The position numbers and the translations under genes were made by a program. This document shows positions 43,203 to 53,326 of a DNA stretch of 64,000 bases, piece by piece. Position 1 is the first letter of the stretch. Every line of letters begins with the position of its first letter. The stretch comes from Brachybacterium alimentarium. Lineage in GTDB: Bacteria > Actinomycetota > Actinomycetes > Actinomycetales > Dermabacteraceae. The notes under the pieces were generated by a model, which worked only from the letters and a program-made list of their open reading frames with translations, searched no databases and was not told where the DNA came from. Where the stretch lies: NCBI RefSeq assembly GCF_002332425.1, contig NZ_NRGS01000025.1, forward strand, positions 1 through 64,000, given 5' to 3'.

Positions 43203-46199
43203 ATGACCGTTTCGTCCGAGCACGGCACGCACTCCGCAGATCCCGCGGGCGTCGCCGATCCTCTCGACTCCCTCGCCTCGTCAGCCTCGTTCGTCCGCCG
43301 TCACGTCGGCACCGACTCCGATTCCCAGCGCCACATGCTCGAGGTCCTCGGATACGAGAACCTGGACGAGATGCTGCAGGCCGCGGTGCCCGGCACGATC
43401 CTGCTGGACCGGGAGGCGGACGCCGCGCGGTCCTCCGTGCCCGCCGGCATCGACGAACCCGCCGCGCTCGCCGAGCTGCGGGGCCTCGCGGACCGCAACG
43501 TCGTGCGCCGCTCCCTGATCGGACTCGGTTACCACGGCACGCACACTCCCGCGGTGATCCAGCGCAACGTGCTGGAGAACCCTGCCTGGTACACCGCGTA
43601 CACCCCGTACCAGCCCGAGATCTCCCAGGGCCGGCTCGAGGCGCTGCTGACCTTCCAGACGATGATCTGCGACCTCACCGGGATGGACGTCTCCAACGCC
43701 TCCACCTTGGACGAGGCCACGTCCGCGGCCGAGGCGCTCATGCTCGCCCGCCGCACCGCCAAGCGCAACGGCGACGTGTTCCTCGTGGACGCGGACGCGC
43801 TGCCCTCGACCAAGGACGTGCTGCAGGGCCGTGCCGCCGGGCTCGGCATCGAGCTGCGCGAGGTCGACTTCGCGACCGAGGGCGTTCCCGAGGGACCGTA
43901 CTTCGGGGCGCTCGTCCAGTACCCCGGGGCATCGGGCCGGGTCTGGGACCCGAGCGAGATCATCGCGGAGATCAGGTCGACCAAGGCGGTCGCGATCGTC
44001 GCCGCGGATCTGCTCGCGCTGACCCTGCTCGCCTCCCCGGGATCGCTCGGGGCCGATGTCGCCGTGGGCACCTCGCAGCGCTTCGGCATCCCGCTGGGCT
44101 TCGGCGGTCCCCACGCCGGCTTCGTCGCCGTGCGCAAGGGCCTGGAGCGCCAGCTGCCGGGACGCTTGGTCGGGGTCTCGGTCGATGCCGACGGCAATAC
44201 CGCCTACCGTCTCTCGCTGCAGACCCGCGAGCAGCACATCCGTCGGGAGAAGGCCACCAGCTCGATCACCACGGCGCAGGTGCTGCTGGCGGTGATGGCC
44301 GCGATGTACGCCGTCTACCACGGCCCCGAGGGGCTCACCCGGATCGGGCGCCGGGTCGCGGACCGCACCGCGACCCTGGCCGATCTGCTCGTGCGCAGCG
44401 GATTCGAGCTGACGCACGAGTCGTTCTTCGACACGATCGAGGTGAGGGCCACCGGCCTCGCCCAGGACATCGCGACGGCGGCTGCGGAAGGCGGGTTCCT
44501 CGTCCATGTCGCCGGTGACGACATCGTCCACCTCTCGCTCGACGAGACCATCACGTCGTCCGACCTGGACGCGATCGTGGCGATCTTCGCGCCCTTCGCG
44601 CCGGAGCCGGGCCAGGAGCTCGTCGCGACGGACTCCGGGCGGGGCTGGGAGGAGCTGGTGCGGCAGGACGCGTTCCTGCGCCATCCCGTGTTCTCGTCGT
44701 TCCATTCCGAGACCGCGATGATGCGCTACCTGCGGCGCCTCTCGGACCGTGACTTCGCGCTGGACCGCGGCATGATCCCGCTGGGCTCGTGCACCATGAA
44801 GCTCAACGCGGCCACCGAGATGGCTGGGATCACCTGGGCCGGCTTCAATGCGATCCATCCGTTCGCCCCGCCCGAGGACGTGCCCGGGTACCTCGAGCTC
44901 ATCACCCAACTGGAGACCTGGCTCGCGGATCTCACCGGTTACGACACCGTGTCCCTGCAGCCCAACGCCGGCTCCCAGGGAGAGTTCTCCGGCCTGCTCG
45001 CGATCCGCGCCTATCACGCCTCGCGCGGGGAAGCCGGTCGCGACGTGTGCCTGGTGCCGAGCTCGGCGCATGGCACGAACGCCGCCAGCGCCGTCAACGC
45101 CGGGCTGCGGGTCGTGGTCGTGGGATCCGATGCCGGGGGGAACATCGACCTCGAGGATCTGAAGCAGAAGATCAAGGACCACGGCGACGAGCTCGCGGCC
45201 CTCATGATCACCTACCCCTCCACCCATGGCGTGTACGAGGAGGAGGTGCGCACCGTGTGCCAGCTGGTGCACGACGCGGGCGGCCAGGTCTACGTCGATG
45301 GCGCGAATCTCAACGCGCTGCTCGAGGTGGCGCGCCCGGGTGAGTTCGGCGGCGACGTCTCCCATCTGAACCTGCACAAGACCTTCTGCATTCCGCACGG
45401 CGGCGGCGGCCCGGGCGTCGGCCCGGTCGCGGCGAAGGCCCATCTGGCGCCCTTCCTGCCCGGCCACCCCGAGATGCAGCAGAGCGAGCATCCGGTGACG
45501 GGTCAGGGGGTGCAGATCCATAGCGGGCCCCCGGTCTCGCAGGCTCCCTACGGCTCGGCGTCGATCCTGCCGATCTCCTGGACCTATGTGCGTCTCATGG
45601 GGCCCGAGGGGCTGCGGCACGCGACCGCCTCGGCGGTGCTCGCGGCCAATTACATGGCGCGCCGGCTCTCCGAGGCCTATGAGGTGCTGTACACGGGGGA
45701 GAGCGGGCTCGTGGCCCACGAGTGCATCGTGGACCTGCGACCGCTGACGGCTCGCACCGGCATCACGGTCGACGACGTCGCCAAGCGCCTGATCGACTAC
45801 GGCTTCCACGCCCCGACCATGTCGTTCCCCGTCGCCGGCACCCTGATGATCGAGCCGACGGAATCCGAGGACCTCGCGGAGATCGACCGCTTCGTCGAGG
45901 CGATGCTGATGATCGCGAAGGAGGCCGACGAGGTGGCCGACGGCACCTGGCCGGTCGACGACAACCCGCTGGTGGGCGCCCCGCACACCGCGGCGTCGAT
46001 CGCGACGGGGGAGTGGACCCACCCCTACTCCCGCGAGGTCGCGGTCTACCCGGGGAGCTGGACCGCACCGGAGGACCTCACCACCCACGACAGCGCGCAG
46101 ATGCGGATCCAGTCGAAGTACTGGCCGCCGGTGCGCCGTATCGATCAGGCCTTCGGTGACCGGAACCTGGTGCCCACCTGGCCGTCCGACGAGCCGTGA
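43203..46199 (+). CDS. gcvP: Glycine decarboxylase P protein
   Basis: The 998-residue enzyme combines both halves of the P protein in one chain. The N-terminal half starts [23 protein letters not shown] and includes [15 protein letters not shown]. The C-terminal half binds PLP through Lys726 in [21 protein letters not shown]. It decarboxylates glycine and passes the aminomethyl group to GcvH. About 30 extra N-terminal residues (Ser/Ala/Asp-rich) precede the conserved start; a later start is possible. It is the last gene of the operon. A very long frame on the other strand is an antisense shadow. Confidence 0.98.
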   Translation: MTVSSEHGTHSADPAGVADPLDSLASSASFVRRHVGTDSDSQRHMLEVLGYENLDEMLQAAVPGTILLDREADAARSSVPAGIDEPAALAELRGLADRNVVRRSLIGLGYHGTHTPAVIQRNVLENPAWYTAYTPYQPEISQGRLEALLTFQTMICDLTGMDVSNASTLDEATSAAEALMLARRTAKRNGDVFLVDADALPSTKDVLQGRAAGLGIELREVDFATEGVPEGPYFGALVQYPGASGRVWDPSEIIAEIRSTKAVAIVAADLLALTLLASPGSLGADVAVGTSQRFGIPLGFGGPHAGFVAVRKGLERQLPGRLVGVSVDADGNTAYRLSLQTREQHIRREKATSSITTAQVLLAVMAAMYAVYHGPEGLTRIGRRVADRTATLADLLVRSGFELTHESFFDTIEVRATGLAQDIATAAAEGGFLVHVAGDDIVHLSLDETITSSDLDAIVAIFAPFAPEPGQELVATDSGRGWEELVRQDAFLRHPVFSSFHSETAMMRYLRRLSDRDFALDRGMIPLGSCTMKLNAATEMAGITWAGFNAIHPFAPPEDVPGYLELITQLETWLADLTGYDTVSLQPNAGSQGEFSGLLAIRAYHASRGEAGRDVCLVPSSAHGTNAASAVNAGLRVVVVGSDAGGNIDLEDLKQKIKDHGDELAALMITYPSTHGVYEEEVRTVCQLVHDAGGQVYVDGANLNALLEVARPGEFGGDVSHLNLHKTFCIPHGGGGPGVGPVAAKAHLAPFLPGHPEMQQSEHPVTGQGVQIHSGPPVSQAPYGSASILPISWTYVRLMGPEGLRHATASAVLAANYMARRLSEAYEVLYTGESGLVAHECIVDLRPLTARTGITVDDVAKRLIDYGFHAPTMSFPVAGTLMIEPTESEDLAEIDRFVEAMLMIAKEADEVADGTWPVDDNPLVGAPHTAASIATGEWTHPYSREVAVYPGSWTAPEDLTTHDSAQMRIQSKYWPPVRRIDQAFGDRNLVPTWPSDEP

Positions 46200-46353
46200 G
46201 CGGCGGTCGCCGCAGCCGCGACCGGCGCCGGGAAGGACCCGGTGCGCGAGAGCGGCACGGCTCGTGAGTGTGATCGTCACATGACGGCGGTCCTGTGAAC
46301 TCCTGTGACGCCCCGGTTTCCGACCGGGGCGTCATTGCTCCTAGCCTCGGATC

Positions 46354-47565
46354 ATGACCGAGATCCTCACCACCCATGCCGGCTCCCTCCCTCGCAGTCC
46401 GAAGCTGATCGACGCCAACGCCGCCCGCCCGGTCGGCGCGGACGGGCTGACCCCCGAGCCCACCGACGAGTTCCGCGAGGTCCTGCGGCAGGCGGTCGCC
46501 GACGTCGTCGCCAAGCAGCGCTCGATCGGCATCTCGATCCCCAACGACGGCGAGTACGGGCACCTGATGGGCTCGGCCGTGAACTACGGCTCCTGGTGGT
46601 CGTACATCTTCGATCGCGTCAGCGGCCTGGAGCTCACCGGGGACGACCACTTCTCCAGCGAACCCGTGCGCTCGAGCCCCGGGAACGTGCGCCTGACGAC
46701 GTTCCCGGACCGCCGCGACTGGACGACGTTCGCCGATGCCTATCAGGACCCCACCTCCGGCATCACCGTCGGCACCCAGGTGACGTTCCCGGCGGCCACC
46801 GGCGAGATCGCCTACTCCGAGGCCGGTCGCGAGCTGGGCCAGCAGGACATCGCCAACTTCCGTGCGGCCCTGGACGCCTCCGGGTACGAGCGCGGGTACC
46901 TCGCTGCCCTGTCCCCGGGATCCGGCAGCCGCATCGTCGATGATCACTACGGCGACGAGGACGCCTTCCTCGACGCCTGGGTCGAGGTGATGCGCCCGGA
47001 GTACGAGGCGATCGCCGCCGCCGGCCTCATCGTGCAGATCGATGACCCGTCGATCGCGGAGAACTGGGACCAGATCAACCCCGAGCCCAGCGTCGAGGAC
47101 TACCTCGCCTTCACCCGCAAGCGGGTCGACGCCGTCAACCGCGCCCTGGTGAATGTCCCCACCGAGCAGACCCGCTTCCATCTGTGCTGGGGTTCCTGGC
47201 ACGGACCGCACACCACCGACATCGAGTTCCGCCACATCGCCCCGCTGCTGCTGGAGATCGACGCGAAGTACTACAGCTTCGAGGCCGCCAACGTGCGCCA
47301 CGAGCACGAGTGGACGGTGTGGGAGCAGCTCGAGCTGCCCGAGGACAAGGTCATCGTGCCCGGGATCGTCTCCCACGCGACGAACGTCGTCGAGCACCCG
47401 GAGCTGGTCGCGCAGCGTCTCGAGCGCTTCGCCCGGATCGTGGGACCGGATCGCGTGATCGGCTCGACCGACTGCGGCCTCGGCGGGCGCATCCACCCGC
47501 AGATCGCCTGGGCGAAGCTCGAGTCCCTCGTGCAGGGTGCCGAGATCGCCTCGAAGCGCCTCTGA
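46354..47565 (+). CDS. Short MetE-family (cobalamin-independent methionine synthase-like) protein
   Basis: The 403-residue protein corresponds to the C-terminal, zinc-binding barrel of MetE only. Zinc-type ligands are seen in HLCWGSWHG (His-X-Cys) and STDCGLGG (Cys) with an acid between them. N-terminal LTTHAGSLPRS is the family entry motif. Such short proteins include methylcobalamin:CoM-like and alkyl-thiol transferases; the natural methyl donor is unknown, and true methionine synthesis from methyl-THF is unlikely without the N-terminal domain. It is monocistronic, ending in a strong terminator. Confidence 0.88.
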   Translation: MTEILTTHAGSLPRSPKLIDANAARPVGADGLTPEPTDEFREVLRQAVADVVAKQRSIGISIPNDGEYGHLMGSAVNYGSWWSYIFDRVSGLELTGDDHFSSEPVRSSPGNVRLTTFPDRRDWTTFADAYQDPTSGITVGTQVTFPAATGEIAYSEAGRELGQQDIANFRAALDASGYERGYLAALSPGSGSRIVDDHYGDEDAFLDAWVEVMRPEYEAIAAAGLIVQIDDPSIAENWDQINPEPSVEDYLAFTRKRVDAVNRALVNVPTEQTRFHLCWGSWHGPHTTDIEFRHIAPLLLEIDAKYYSFEAANVRHEHEWTVWEQLELPEDKVIVPGIVSHATNVVEHPELVAQRLERFARIVGPDRVIGSTDCGLGGRIHPQIAWAKLESLVQGAEIASKRL

Positions 47566-47653
47566 GGCGTAGCGCCTTCGAGGACTGCAGGCGGCGGAGA
47601 GCGGCCGCGGCGGAACGGGCGCGAGGCCCTCTCCGAGTGGGCTGCACGATGAC

Positions 47654-47690
47654 GGCACGGTGACTCCACCTGGAGTCACCGTGCCTTTGT
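47654..47690 (+). terminator. Intrinsic terminator after the MetE-like gene
   Basis: GGCACGGTGACTCC (47654-47667) pairs perfectly with 47672-47685 around ACCT, followed by TTTGT. This is the clearest rho-independent terminator in the window. Confidence 0.88.
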
Positions 47691-47788
47691 CATATTCGGC
47701 CACACAGCTCGCTCGCCACCCTCGGCGCGCGGTCGAATAGTCATGTCGTCGACACGGCGGCTCGGATCTTTGCGGAAAGGACTACATC

Positions 47789-48535
47789 ATGGCGCAGCGC
47801 ACCACCCGTCGCCCGCTCATCGGCGTGACCGCGGGGACCCGGGCCATGATGTCCGGCGCCTGGGCGGGCCACGACGCCGTCGTCGTCACCGAGCACTACG
47901 TGCGCGCGATCCGCGACGCCGGCGCCCGGCCCGTGATCATCGCCCCGCAGGATGAATGGACCGATGAGGAGATCGCCGAGCTCGACGGGCTCGTGCTCAC
48001 CGGCGGCACCGACCTGGACCCGGCCACCTGGGGCGAGAGCGCCCTGGTCACCGACATGACCCCGGACCCCGAGCGCGACGCCTTCGAGACCGCGCTCTAT
48101 CGCGGCGCCCGGCGCACCGGGGTCCCCGTCCTCGGCATCTGCCGCGGCCTGCAGATCATCGTGATCGCCGAGGGCGGCGAGCTCCACCGCCACCTTCCCG
48201 TCGACGTCCCGAGCCATCCCGCCACCGGGGAGCGGCCCACACGCGTCGAGGTCGGCATCGAGGCCGCGAGCGACCTCGCCGTCGCGCTCGGCACCCGCGC
48301 CGAGGTCACGGCCTTCCATCACCAGGGAGTGCGGGCCGTCGCCGGGGATCTGCGCGTCGTCGCGCGTCACGACAGCGGGCTGCCGCTGGCGGTCGAGGCG
48401 GCCTCCGGATCGACCGTGCTCGCGGTGCAGTGGCACCCCGAGATCGACGGAGCCGACGGGGCGCAGGTCTTCGAGAGCCTGCTCACGGCGATCGAGCACC
48501 GCGCCGCGACGGCATCCGGCCCGGCATTGGTCTAA
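47789..48535 (+). CDS. Gamma-glutamyl-gamma-aminobutyrate hydrolase family protein
   Basis: This 248-residue class-I glutamine-amidotransferase-like hydrolase (peptidase C26) has the catalytic Cys in VLGICRGLQII, and His and Glu in VQWHPEIDG, with the oxyanion motif VLTGGTDLDP. PuuD-type enzymes hydrolyse gamma-glutamyl-GABA in putrescine breakdown, but no putrescine genes are adjacent, so the substrate is open. The ATG has GGAAAGGA upstream. Confidence 0.9.
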   Translation: MAQRTTRRPLIGVTAGTRAMMSGAWAGHDAVVVTEHYVRAIRDAGARPVIIAPQDEWTDEEIAELDGLVLTGGTDLDPATWGESALVTDMTPDPERDAFETALYRGARRTGVPVLGICRGLQIIVIAEGGELHRHLPVDVPSHPATGERPTRVEVGIEAASDLAVALGTRAEVTAFHHQGVRAVAGDLRVVARHDSGLPLAVEAASGSTVLAVQWHPEIDGADGAQVFESLLTAIEHRAATASGPALV

Positions 48536-48605
48536 GATGGGGCCGACCGCGCGTGCCCTGCGTCGCGCGGAGCAGACGGGTGACGCAGACGGGTGACATG
48601 GAGGA

Positions 48606-48872
48606 ATGACCACGATGACCAACCACGAGGCGGCCCACGCCCACGAGGCGGAGCAGATCGCCGATGCCGCTGAGCGGCAGCCCGGCAATCAGACGTCAAA
48701 CGGCAACAACCTTGTGCTCAGCATCGTGCTGTTCCTCGTGCTGTTCGTCCTGTTCGCCGCCGGGCTCTGGACGATGAGCCTGTTCACCACGGTGACGTTC
48801 GTCGTCGGTCTGGCGATGTGCATGGTCGCGCTGTTCGGCACCTTCGACCTGGTGCCGCGCCTGCTGACCTGA
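48606..48872 (+). CDS. Small membrane protein, hypothetical
   Basis: The 88-residue protein has a 38-residue polar N-terminus (His/Ala/Glu-rich) and two helices (about 36-57, LVLSIVLFLVLFVLFAAGLW, and 60-82, FTTVTFVVGLAMCMVALFG). I do not recognise it. GGAGGAATGACC gives a good ribosome-binding site for the ATG at 48606; a second ATG at 48615 is possible. Followed by a strong terminator. Confidence 0.7.
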   Translation: MTTMTNHEAAHAHEAEQIADAAERQPGNQTSNGNNLVLSIVLFLVLFVLFAAGLWTMSLFTTVTFVVGLAMCMVALFGTFDLVPRLLT

Positions 48873-48890
48873 GCACCCGAGAACTTCGAC

Positions 48891-48924
48891 GAGGGCCCGG
48901 CCACCATCTGGTGGCTGGGCCCTC
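48891..48924. terminator. Strong hairpin between convergent small membrane protein and deoD
   Basis: GAGGGCCCGGCCACC (48891-48905) pairs with 48910-48924 (one mismatch) around a 4-nt loop. Placed between convergent genes, it can serve both. Confidence 0.75.
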
Positions 48925-49024
48925 GCATGTCCGGAGAGCTGCAGGTCCGCAGAGCCGCATATCCGGAGAGCCGCAGGCTCCGGGCGCCGGCTCCGAGAGC
49001 CGACGCCTCAGAAGCCCTGAGGTC

Positions 49025-49750
49025 TCACGCGCTGTGTTGCTGATCCAGCCGGACCAGAGCGTCCAGAGCCACCACGATCATGTCCTCGAAGGTCTCCTGG
49101 CGCTCCTGGGCGCTCGTCTCCTCACCGGTGAGCAGATGGTCCGAGACGGTGCACAGGGCGAGCGCACGGCGCGAGAACTGGGCGGCCAGGGTGTAGAGCG
49201 CAGCAGCCTCCATCTCGACGCCGAGCACCCCGTAGCGGGCCAGGGTCGCCGTGATGGTGGGGTCGGGGCTGTAGAACTGATCGGCGGAGTAGAGCCCGCC
49301 CGGCACGACGGGCAGCAGCTTCTCCTCCGCCACGTCCGCCGCGAGCCGCAGCAGCTCGAAGTCTGCTGCCGGAGCGTAGGAGACGCGCCCGAACCGGGCG
49401 GCGTTCATCGCGGAATCGGTCGAGGCGGAGACGCCGAGCACGACGTCGCGCACGGCGACCTTCTCGGAGAGTGCGCCGCAGGTCCCCACGCGCACGATCG
49501 CCTGGACGTCGAAGTCGTCGAAGAGCTCCTGGGCGTAGATGGCCATCGAGGGCTGGCCCATCCCGGAGCCCTGGGCGGAGACGCGCACGCCGCCGTAGGT
49601 GCCGGTGTAGCCGAGCATCCCGCGCACGTCGTTGTACTGGACGGGATCCTCGAAGAAGGTCTCGGCGATCCAGCGCGCCCGGTAGGGGTCTCCGGGCATG
49701 AGGACGTAGGGAGCGATCTGGCCGGGTGAGGCACCGATGTGTGTCGACAT
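49025..49750 (-). CDS. deoD: Purine-nucleoside phosphorylase (DeoD type)
   Basis: The 241-residue hexameric phosphorylase splits purine nucleosides with phosphate. Start motif [19 protein letters not shown], substrate motif [10 protein letters not shown], and [15 protein letters not shown] with the ribose-binding Glu are all present, with the catalytic Asp in [11 protein letters not shown]. The ATG at 49750 gives the normal length. It is divergent from the MFS transporter, which may or may not be a nucleoside or base carrier. Confidence 0.96.
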   Translation of the reverse strand: MSTHIGASPGQIAPYVLMPGDPYRARWIAETFFEDPVQYNDVRGMLGYTGTYGGVRVSAQGSGMGQPSMAIYAQELFDDFDVQAIVRVGTCGALSEKVAVRDVVLGVSASTDSAMNAARFGRVSYAPAADFELLRLAADVAEEKLLPVVPGGLYSADQFYSPDPTITATLARYGVLGVEMEAAALYTLAAQFSRRALALCTVSDHLLTGEETSAQERQETFEDMIVVALDALVRLDQQHSA

Positions 49751-49864
49751 GGCGCCAGAGTACGACGGGCGCAGGTGCGAGGGAGTCCCGGCGCCGACGT
49801 GTCGAGGGAGGATCGAGGAGGGCCGTGCAGCGGTTGGTTTCACGGTCGGGCTGAGGGACAATAG

Positions 49865-51199
49865 GTGATCGTGAACGTTCACCACTCGCGCGGGTCCGCC
49901 GTGCCCGCCGCAGTGCCCCGCGATGCCCGGCATGCCCGGTGGGCGGTCTCCCTGCTGTTCTTCCTCAACGGCTCCTCGTTCTGCGCGATCCTGCCGCGCT
50001 ATCCGGAACTCGTGGAGAGCATCGGCCTGAGCAACACGGCCTTCGGCCTCGCCGTCGGCATCGGGCCCATCGGCGGCCTGGTGGCAGGGCTCGGCGCGGC
50101 GATCCTCATGCGCCGCTTCGGCTCCGCGCGCGTCAGTGTGGTCGCGCAGATCGCTGCGTCGACCACGCACCTCGCCGTCTACCTCTCCGGGTCCTGGCTC
50201 TGGCTCGCCGTCTCCCTGATGCTGGCCATGGCCGCGGATTCCCTCACCGACATCTCGATGAACGCCCACGGCATGCGGGTCGAACGGCGCTACCGGCGCT
50301 CGATCATGAACAGCTACCACGGGTGGTGGTCCCTCGGAGCGGTCGCGGGCGGGCTGCTGGGCTCGGCCTGCGCTCAGCTCGGCGTGCCGCTGTGGCTGCA
50401 GGGCATCGTCGGCCTGATCGGCTTCGGTGCCCTGGCTGCCTACTGCCTGGGCAGGATGCTGCCGGGACACGATGCCACCGAGCGCACATCCACAGCCTCC
50501 CCGTCGGCCGCCTCCGGTGCTGAGGTCCTCGCGGAGCTGGCACCGACCGGGTTCCGCATCGCCGGGATGAGCCTGCGTGCGCTGGGCCTGGTCAGCGCGC
50601 TGGGCATGATCCTCGTGTTCGCCGGCTCCACAGAGGATGCCGGCAGCACCTGGGGTGCTCTGTTCATGAGGTCGACCTTCGACGCCACGCCCTTCCTCGC
50701 GGGCATGGCCTTCGTGGCCCTGCAGGGCGCACAGACCTTCGGGCGCTTCACCGGGGACTATGTCGTGGATCGCCTGGGGGATCGCCGGACCGCGCGGCTG
50801 GGCGCGCTGGTCGCCGTCCTCGGGATGAGCCTGGCCCTGCTGCTGCCCAGCCCCGGCACAGCGCTGATCGGCTTCGCGGCCGCCGGCTGGGGCGTGGCGA
50901 CGCTGTTCCCTGCGGCCTATCGCGCCGCGGACGACATGCCGGGCGTGCCCCACGGCGTGGGGATCACCGTGGTGGGCTGGTTCGCGCGTCTGGGCTTCTT
51001 CGTGACCCCGCCGGTGGTCGGGGCGTTGTCCGACGCCCTCACGCTGCGGTATGCGCTGTGGATGGTGCCCCTGTACGCGGTGGGCATCTTCGCGTTCTCC
51101 GGTGTGCTGAGCGCGCACTCGCGACGGGCCGACGACGCGGACCCCGTCGGCTCTGCCGGGCCCGCCGACCCCGCGCGCCCCGACGACACGAACGCCTGA
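49865..51199 (+). CDS. MFS transporter
   Basis: The 444-residue major facilitator has 12 predicted helices. The loop 2-3 region [13 protein letters not shown] and the loop 8-9 [17 protein letters not shown] are degenerate forms of the MFS signature. The start [34 protein letters not shown] resembles YbjJ/FucP-like transporters. The substrate is unknown. GTG at 49865 or 49871 may be the start. The C-terminal 25 residues are Ala/Asp/Pro-rich and disordered. Confidence 0.87.
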   Translation: MIVNVHHSRGSAVPAAVPRDARHARWAVSLLFFLNGSSFCAILPRYPELVESIGLSNTAFGLAVGIGPIGGLVAGLGAAILMRRFGSARVSVVAQIAASTTHLAVYLSGSWLWLAVSLMLAMAADSLTDISMNAHGMRVERRYRRSIMNSYHGWWSLGAVAGGLLGSACAQLGVPLWLQGIVGLIGFGALAAYCLGRMLPGHDATERTSTASPSAASGAEVLAELAPTGFRIAGMSLRALGLVSALGMILVFAGSTEDAGSTWGALFMRSTFDATPFLAGMAFVALQGAQTFGRFTGDYVVDRLGDRRTARLGALVAVLGMSLALLLPSPGTALIGFAAAGWGVATLFPAAYRAADDMPGVPHGVGITVVGWFARLGFFVTPPVVGALSDALTLRYALWMVPLYAVGIFAFSGVLSAHSRRADDADPVGSAGPADPARPDDTNA

Positions 51200-51305
51200 A
51201 CTGCGTCGAGCCAGGCGCCCACCACGTGGCGCTCACTACGTCGAGCCCATGACGTCGAGCCGCAGGCGCCCGGAGCGGAGCGGTCACCGGCCTGTCGTGC
51301 GCCCG

Positions 51306-51941
51306 TCAGAAGCGCGTGATGTCGCCGGCGCCCTCGCGGGCGATGACAAGGTCCCCCTCGGAGAGGTCCACGACCGTGGTCGGCTCGAGGCCCACCTCGC
51401 CGGAATCGATGATCACGTCGACCTGGTCGCCGAGCAGGTCCTGGACCACCCAGCCCTCCGAGGGCGGGTCCTCCTGGCCGGGCAGCAGCAGTGTCGAGGA
51501 GACGATCGGCTCGCCGAGTGCCTCGACCAGTGCGTGGGCGACGCGATGGTCGGGGATGCGCACGCCGACGGTGTGCTTCTTGGGGTGGGCCATCCGCCGG
51601 GGCACCTCCTTGGTGGCCGGCAGGATGAAGGTGTACGGACCGGGGGTCGAGTTCTTCACCAGGCGGAAGGTCGGATTCGAGACGATCACGAACTGGCCCA
51701 GCTGGGCGAAGTCGGCGCAGACCAGCGTGAAGTGGTGGTTCTTGCCCACCTGGCGGATGCGCCGGATCCGCTCGAGGCTCTCCGTCGCTCCCAGGGAGCA
51801 GCCCAGGGCGTAGCAGGAGTCGGTGGGGTAGGCGATGAGGCCGCCGTCCTTGAGCACGGCGACGGCCTGGTCGACGAGACGCTGCTGCGGATCGACCGGA
51901 TGGATGTCGAGGTATCGCGCGGAGGCGGAGGATCTGGCCAT
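51306..51941 (-). CDS. Sua5/YciO/YrdC-family protein
   Basis: The 211-residue protein has the YrdC dsRNA-binding fold: LKDGGLIAYPTDSCYALGCS, KNHHFTLVCADFAQLG, GPYTFILPAT and VGVRIPDH, then IVSSTLLLPGQEDP. This is the YciO branch rather than the threonylcarbamoyl-AMP synthase TsaC/Sua5, judging by KNHHFTLVC in place of KRP-pattern residues; that split is tentative. Probably co-transcribed with the upstream DUF952 gene. Confidence 0.87.
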   Translation of the reverse strand: MARSSASARYLDIHPVDPQQRLVDQAVAVLKDGGLIAYPTDSCYALGCSLGATESLERIRRIRQVGKNHHFTLVCADFAQLGQFVIVSNPTFRLVKNSTPGPYTFILPATKEVPRRMAHPKKHTVGVRIPDHRVAHALVEALGEPIVSSTLLLPGQEDPPSEGWVVQDLLGDQVDVIIDSGEVGLEPTTVVDLSEGDLVIAREGAGDITRF

Positions 51942-51985
51942 GCTCGATGCTACGTCGACGGCTCCGGGAACTCCACGATGCTCAT

Positions 51986-52033
51986 CGGGTACGGGTACGG
52001 GTACGGGTACGGGTACGGGTACGGGTGTGGGTG
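51986..52033 (-). repeat. Hexanucleotide tandem repeat (CGGGTA)
   Basis: Six perfect copies of CGGGTA (51986-52021) are followed by two degenerate copies (CGGGTG, TGGGTG). The array lies in the gap between DUF952 and the Sua5-like gene, 44 bp upstream of the latter. Confidence 0.92.
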
Positions 52034-52037
52034 CGGT

Positions 52038-52067
52038 TCAGGCGACGACGACTCAGGCGACGACGAC
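52038..52067 (-). repeat. 15-bp tandem duplication of the DUF952 gene end
   Basis: TCAGGCGACGACGAC occurs at 52038-52052 and 52053-52067. The second copy holds the DUF952 stop codon; the first is a spare copy directly beyond it. Confidence 0.85.
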
Positions 52068-52418
52068 GAACTCGCGGCCGATCCACTTCGTGCGGCGCAG
52101 GCGCAGCACGCAGCTGACCGGCAGCGGGCCCTTGATGTGCGGGTAGCCGCGGCCCTTGCCCTCGTCGTCGGCCTCGATGTCGACCGCGATGCCGGCCGCC
52201 TCGACGCGCGCGACGTCGATCTCGAGGATCACGAGGTTCGACGGACGATCGGGGTAGACACGTTTGGCGACCATCGAGACCTGCTCGGGCCAGGAAGCGT
52301 GGAGGTAGCCGATCTCGGAGAGGTCCCGGCCGCGGGTGGCCTGGGTGTAGGAACCCGTCCGGACGGCCGCCTCCCAGGCGGGCAGTTCGGTGATGTGCCA
52401 GATCAGGGGCGCGGGCAT
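52053..52418 (-). CDS. DUF952 family protein
   Basis: This 121-residue cytoplasmic protein begins LIWHITELPAWEAAVRTGSYTQATRG and holds GYLHASWPEQV and GRGYPHIKGPLP, the DUF952 hallmarks (an ADP-ribosyltransferase-like small fold of unknown role). The ATG at 52418 gives the family length. Longer starts run into the divergent GNAT gene, 24 bp away. Confidence 0.87.
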   Translation of the reverse strand: MPAPLIWHITELPAWEAAVRTGSYTQATRGRDLSEIGYLHASWPEQVSMVAKRVYPDRPSNLVILEIDVARVEAAGIAVDIEADDEGKGRGYPHIKGPLPVSCVLRLRRTKWIGREFVVVA

Positions 52419-52442
52419 GACCGGCAGTGTACCGTGACCGGC

Positions 52443-52799
52443 ATGGATGAGACCTCCGCCGGGCCGGGCGCGGTACGCCTGGTCCACGACGATGACCGAG
52501 ACCGCTATGTGGCCCTGGACGGCGAGACGGTGGTCGGTGTCCTCTACTACGGCGACGACACCCCCGGTCCACCGGAGCGGCCCGCAGTCCGCGATCTCCG
52601 CTCTACCGTGGTCGCCCCGGATCGCGGCGGCCGCGGCGTGGGCTCGGCACTGGTCCGCTTCGCCCTCGAGGACATTCGCGCCAGAGACTTGTCCGTACGA
52701 CCCACCTGCTGGTTCGTCCGTGGCTGGATCGAACGGCATCCAGAGTTCGCCCCGTTGCTGGGGCGCCCCGACACCTCCGAGGAGGACGAGAAGCCTTGA
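52443..52799 (+). CDS. GNAT N-acetyltransferase (YjdJ-like)
   Basis: The 118-residue small acetyltransferase shows the YjdJ/GNAT core RYVALDGETVVGVLYY, then RSTVVAPDRGGRGVGSALVRFAL (acetyl-CoA loop) and PTCWFVRGWIERHPEFAPLL at the end. The substrate is unknown. Its stop overlaps the TTG start of the phosphatase gene. Confidence 0.87.
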   Translation: MDETSAGPGAVRLVHDDDRDRYVALDGETVVGVLYYGDDTPGPPERPAVRDLRSTVVAPDRGGRGVGSALVRFALEDIRARDLSVRPTCWFVRGWIERHPEFAPLLGRPDTSEEDEKP

Positions 52800-53326
52800 C
52801 CTACCGCATCGTGACCGTCTGCACCGGCAACATCTGCCGATCCCCGATGGCCGAGTACGCCCTGCGCGCTGCCCTCGACGACGCGCACCTCGGGGACCGC
52901 GTGGAGGTGTCGTCCGTGGGCGTCTCCGACGAGGAGGCCGGCAACACCATCGACCGCCGCGCCGGAGCGCTGCTGCGCAGCCACGGCATCGACCCGTCCG
53001 CGCACCGCGCCCGCCAGATGGACCGCGAGGAGATCCTCGGGGCCGACCTCGTGCTCGCCCTGGACCACGACCACGTCGCCCCCGTGCGCCGGATCGCGGG
53101 AGAGGACCTCTCGGAGCGGCTGTTCATGGTGCGCGACTTCGCCCCCGAACCGGTCGAGGACACCGGGATCCGTGACCCCTGGTGGGGCGACGAGAGCGAC
53201 TTCGAGCTCGCGTGGTCCCAGATCGACGAGGCGACCGACGGGATCATCGAGCACATACGGGCTGCGCTCCTCGCAGGCGACACCGATGAGCGCACCGCAG
53301 CGCACGACGCCGAGGACGCACGGTGA
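52796..53326 (+). CDS. Low-molecular-weight protein-tyrosine phosphatase
   Basis: The 176-residue phosphatase has the N-terminal CX5R loop CTGNICRS (about 9-16) and the general-acid Asp in the C-terminal DPWWGDE motif. Between them are SVGVSDEEAGNTIDRRAGALLRSHGI and LVLALDHDHV. The TTG start at 52796 overlaps the previous stop, and its own stop overlaps the amidase start, so three genes are coupled. Targets are unknown. Confidence 0.93.
   Translation: MTYRIVTVCTGNICRSPMAEYALRAALDDAHLGDRVEVSSVGVSDEEAGNTIDRRAGALLRSHGIDPSAHRARQMDREEILGADLVLALDHDHVAPVRRIAGEDLSERLFMVRDFAPEPVEDTGIRDPWWGDESDFELAWSQIDEATDGIIEHIRAALLAGDTDERTAAHDAEDAR

Noticed and set aside
43281-46280. A 999-codon frame antisense to gcvP
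   Set aside because: Same effect; composition is Arg/Gly/Asp/His-rich and no family is visible.
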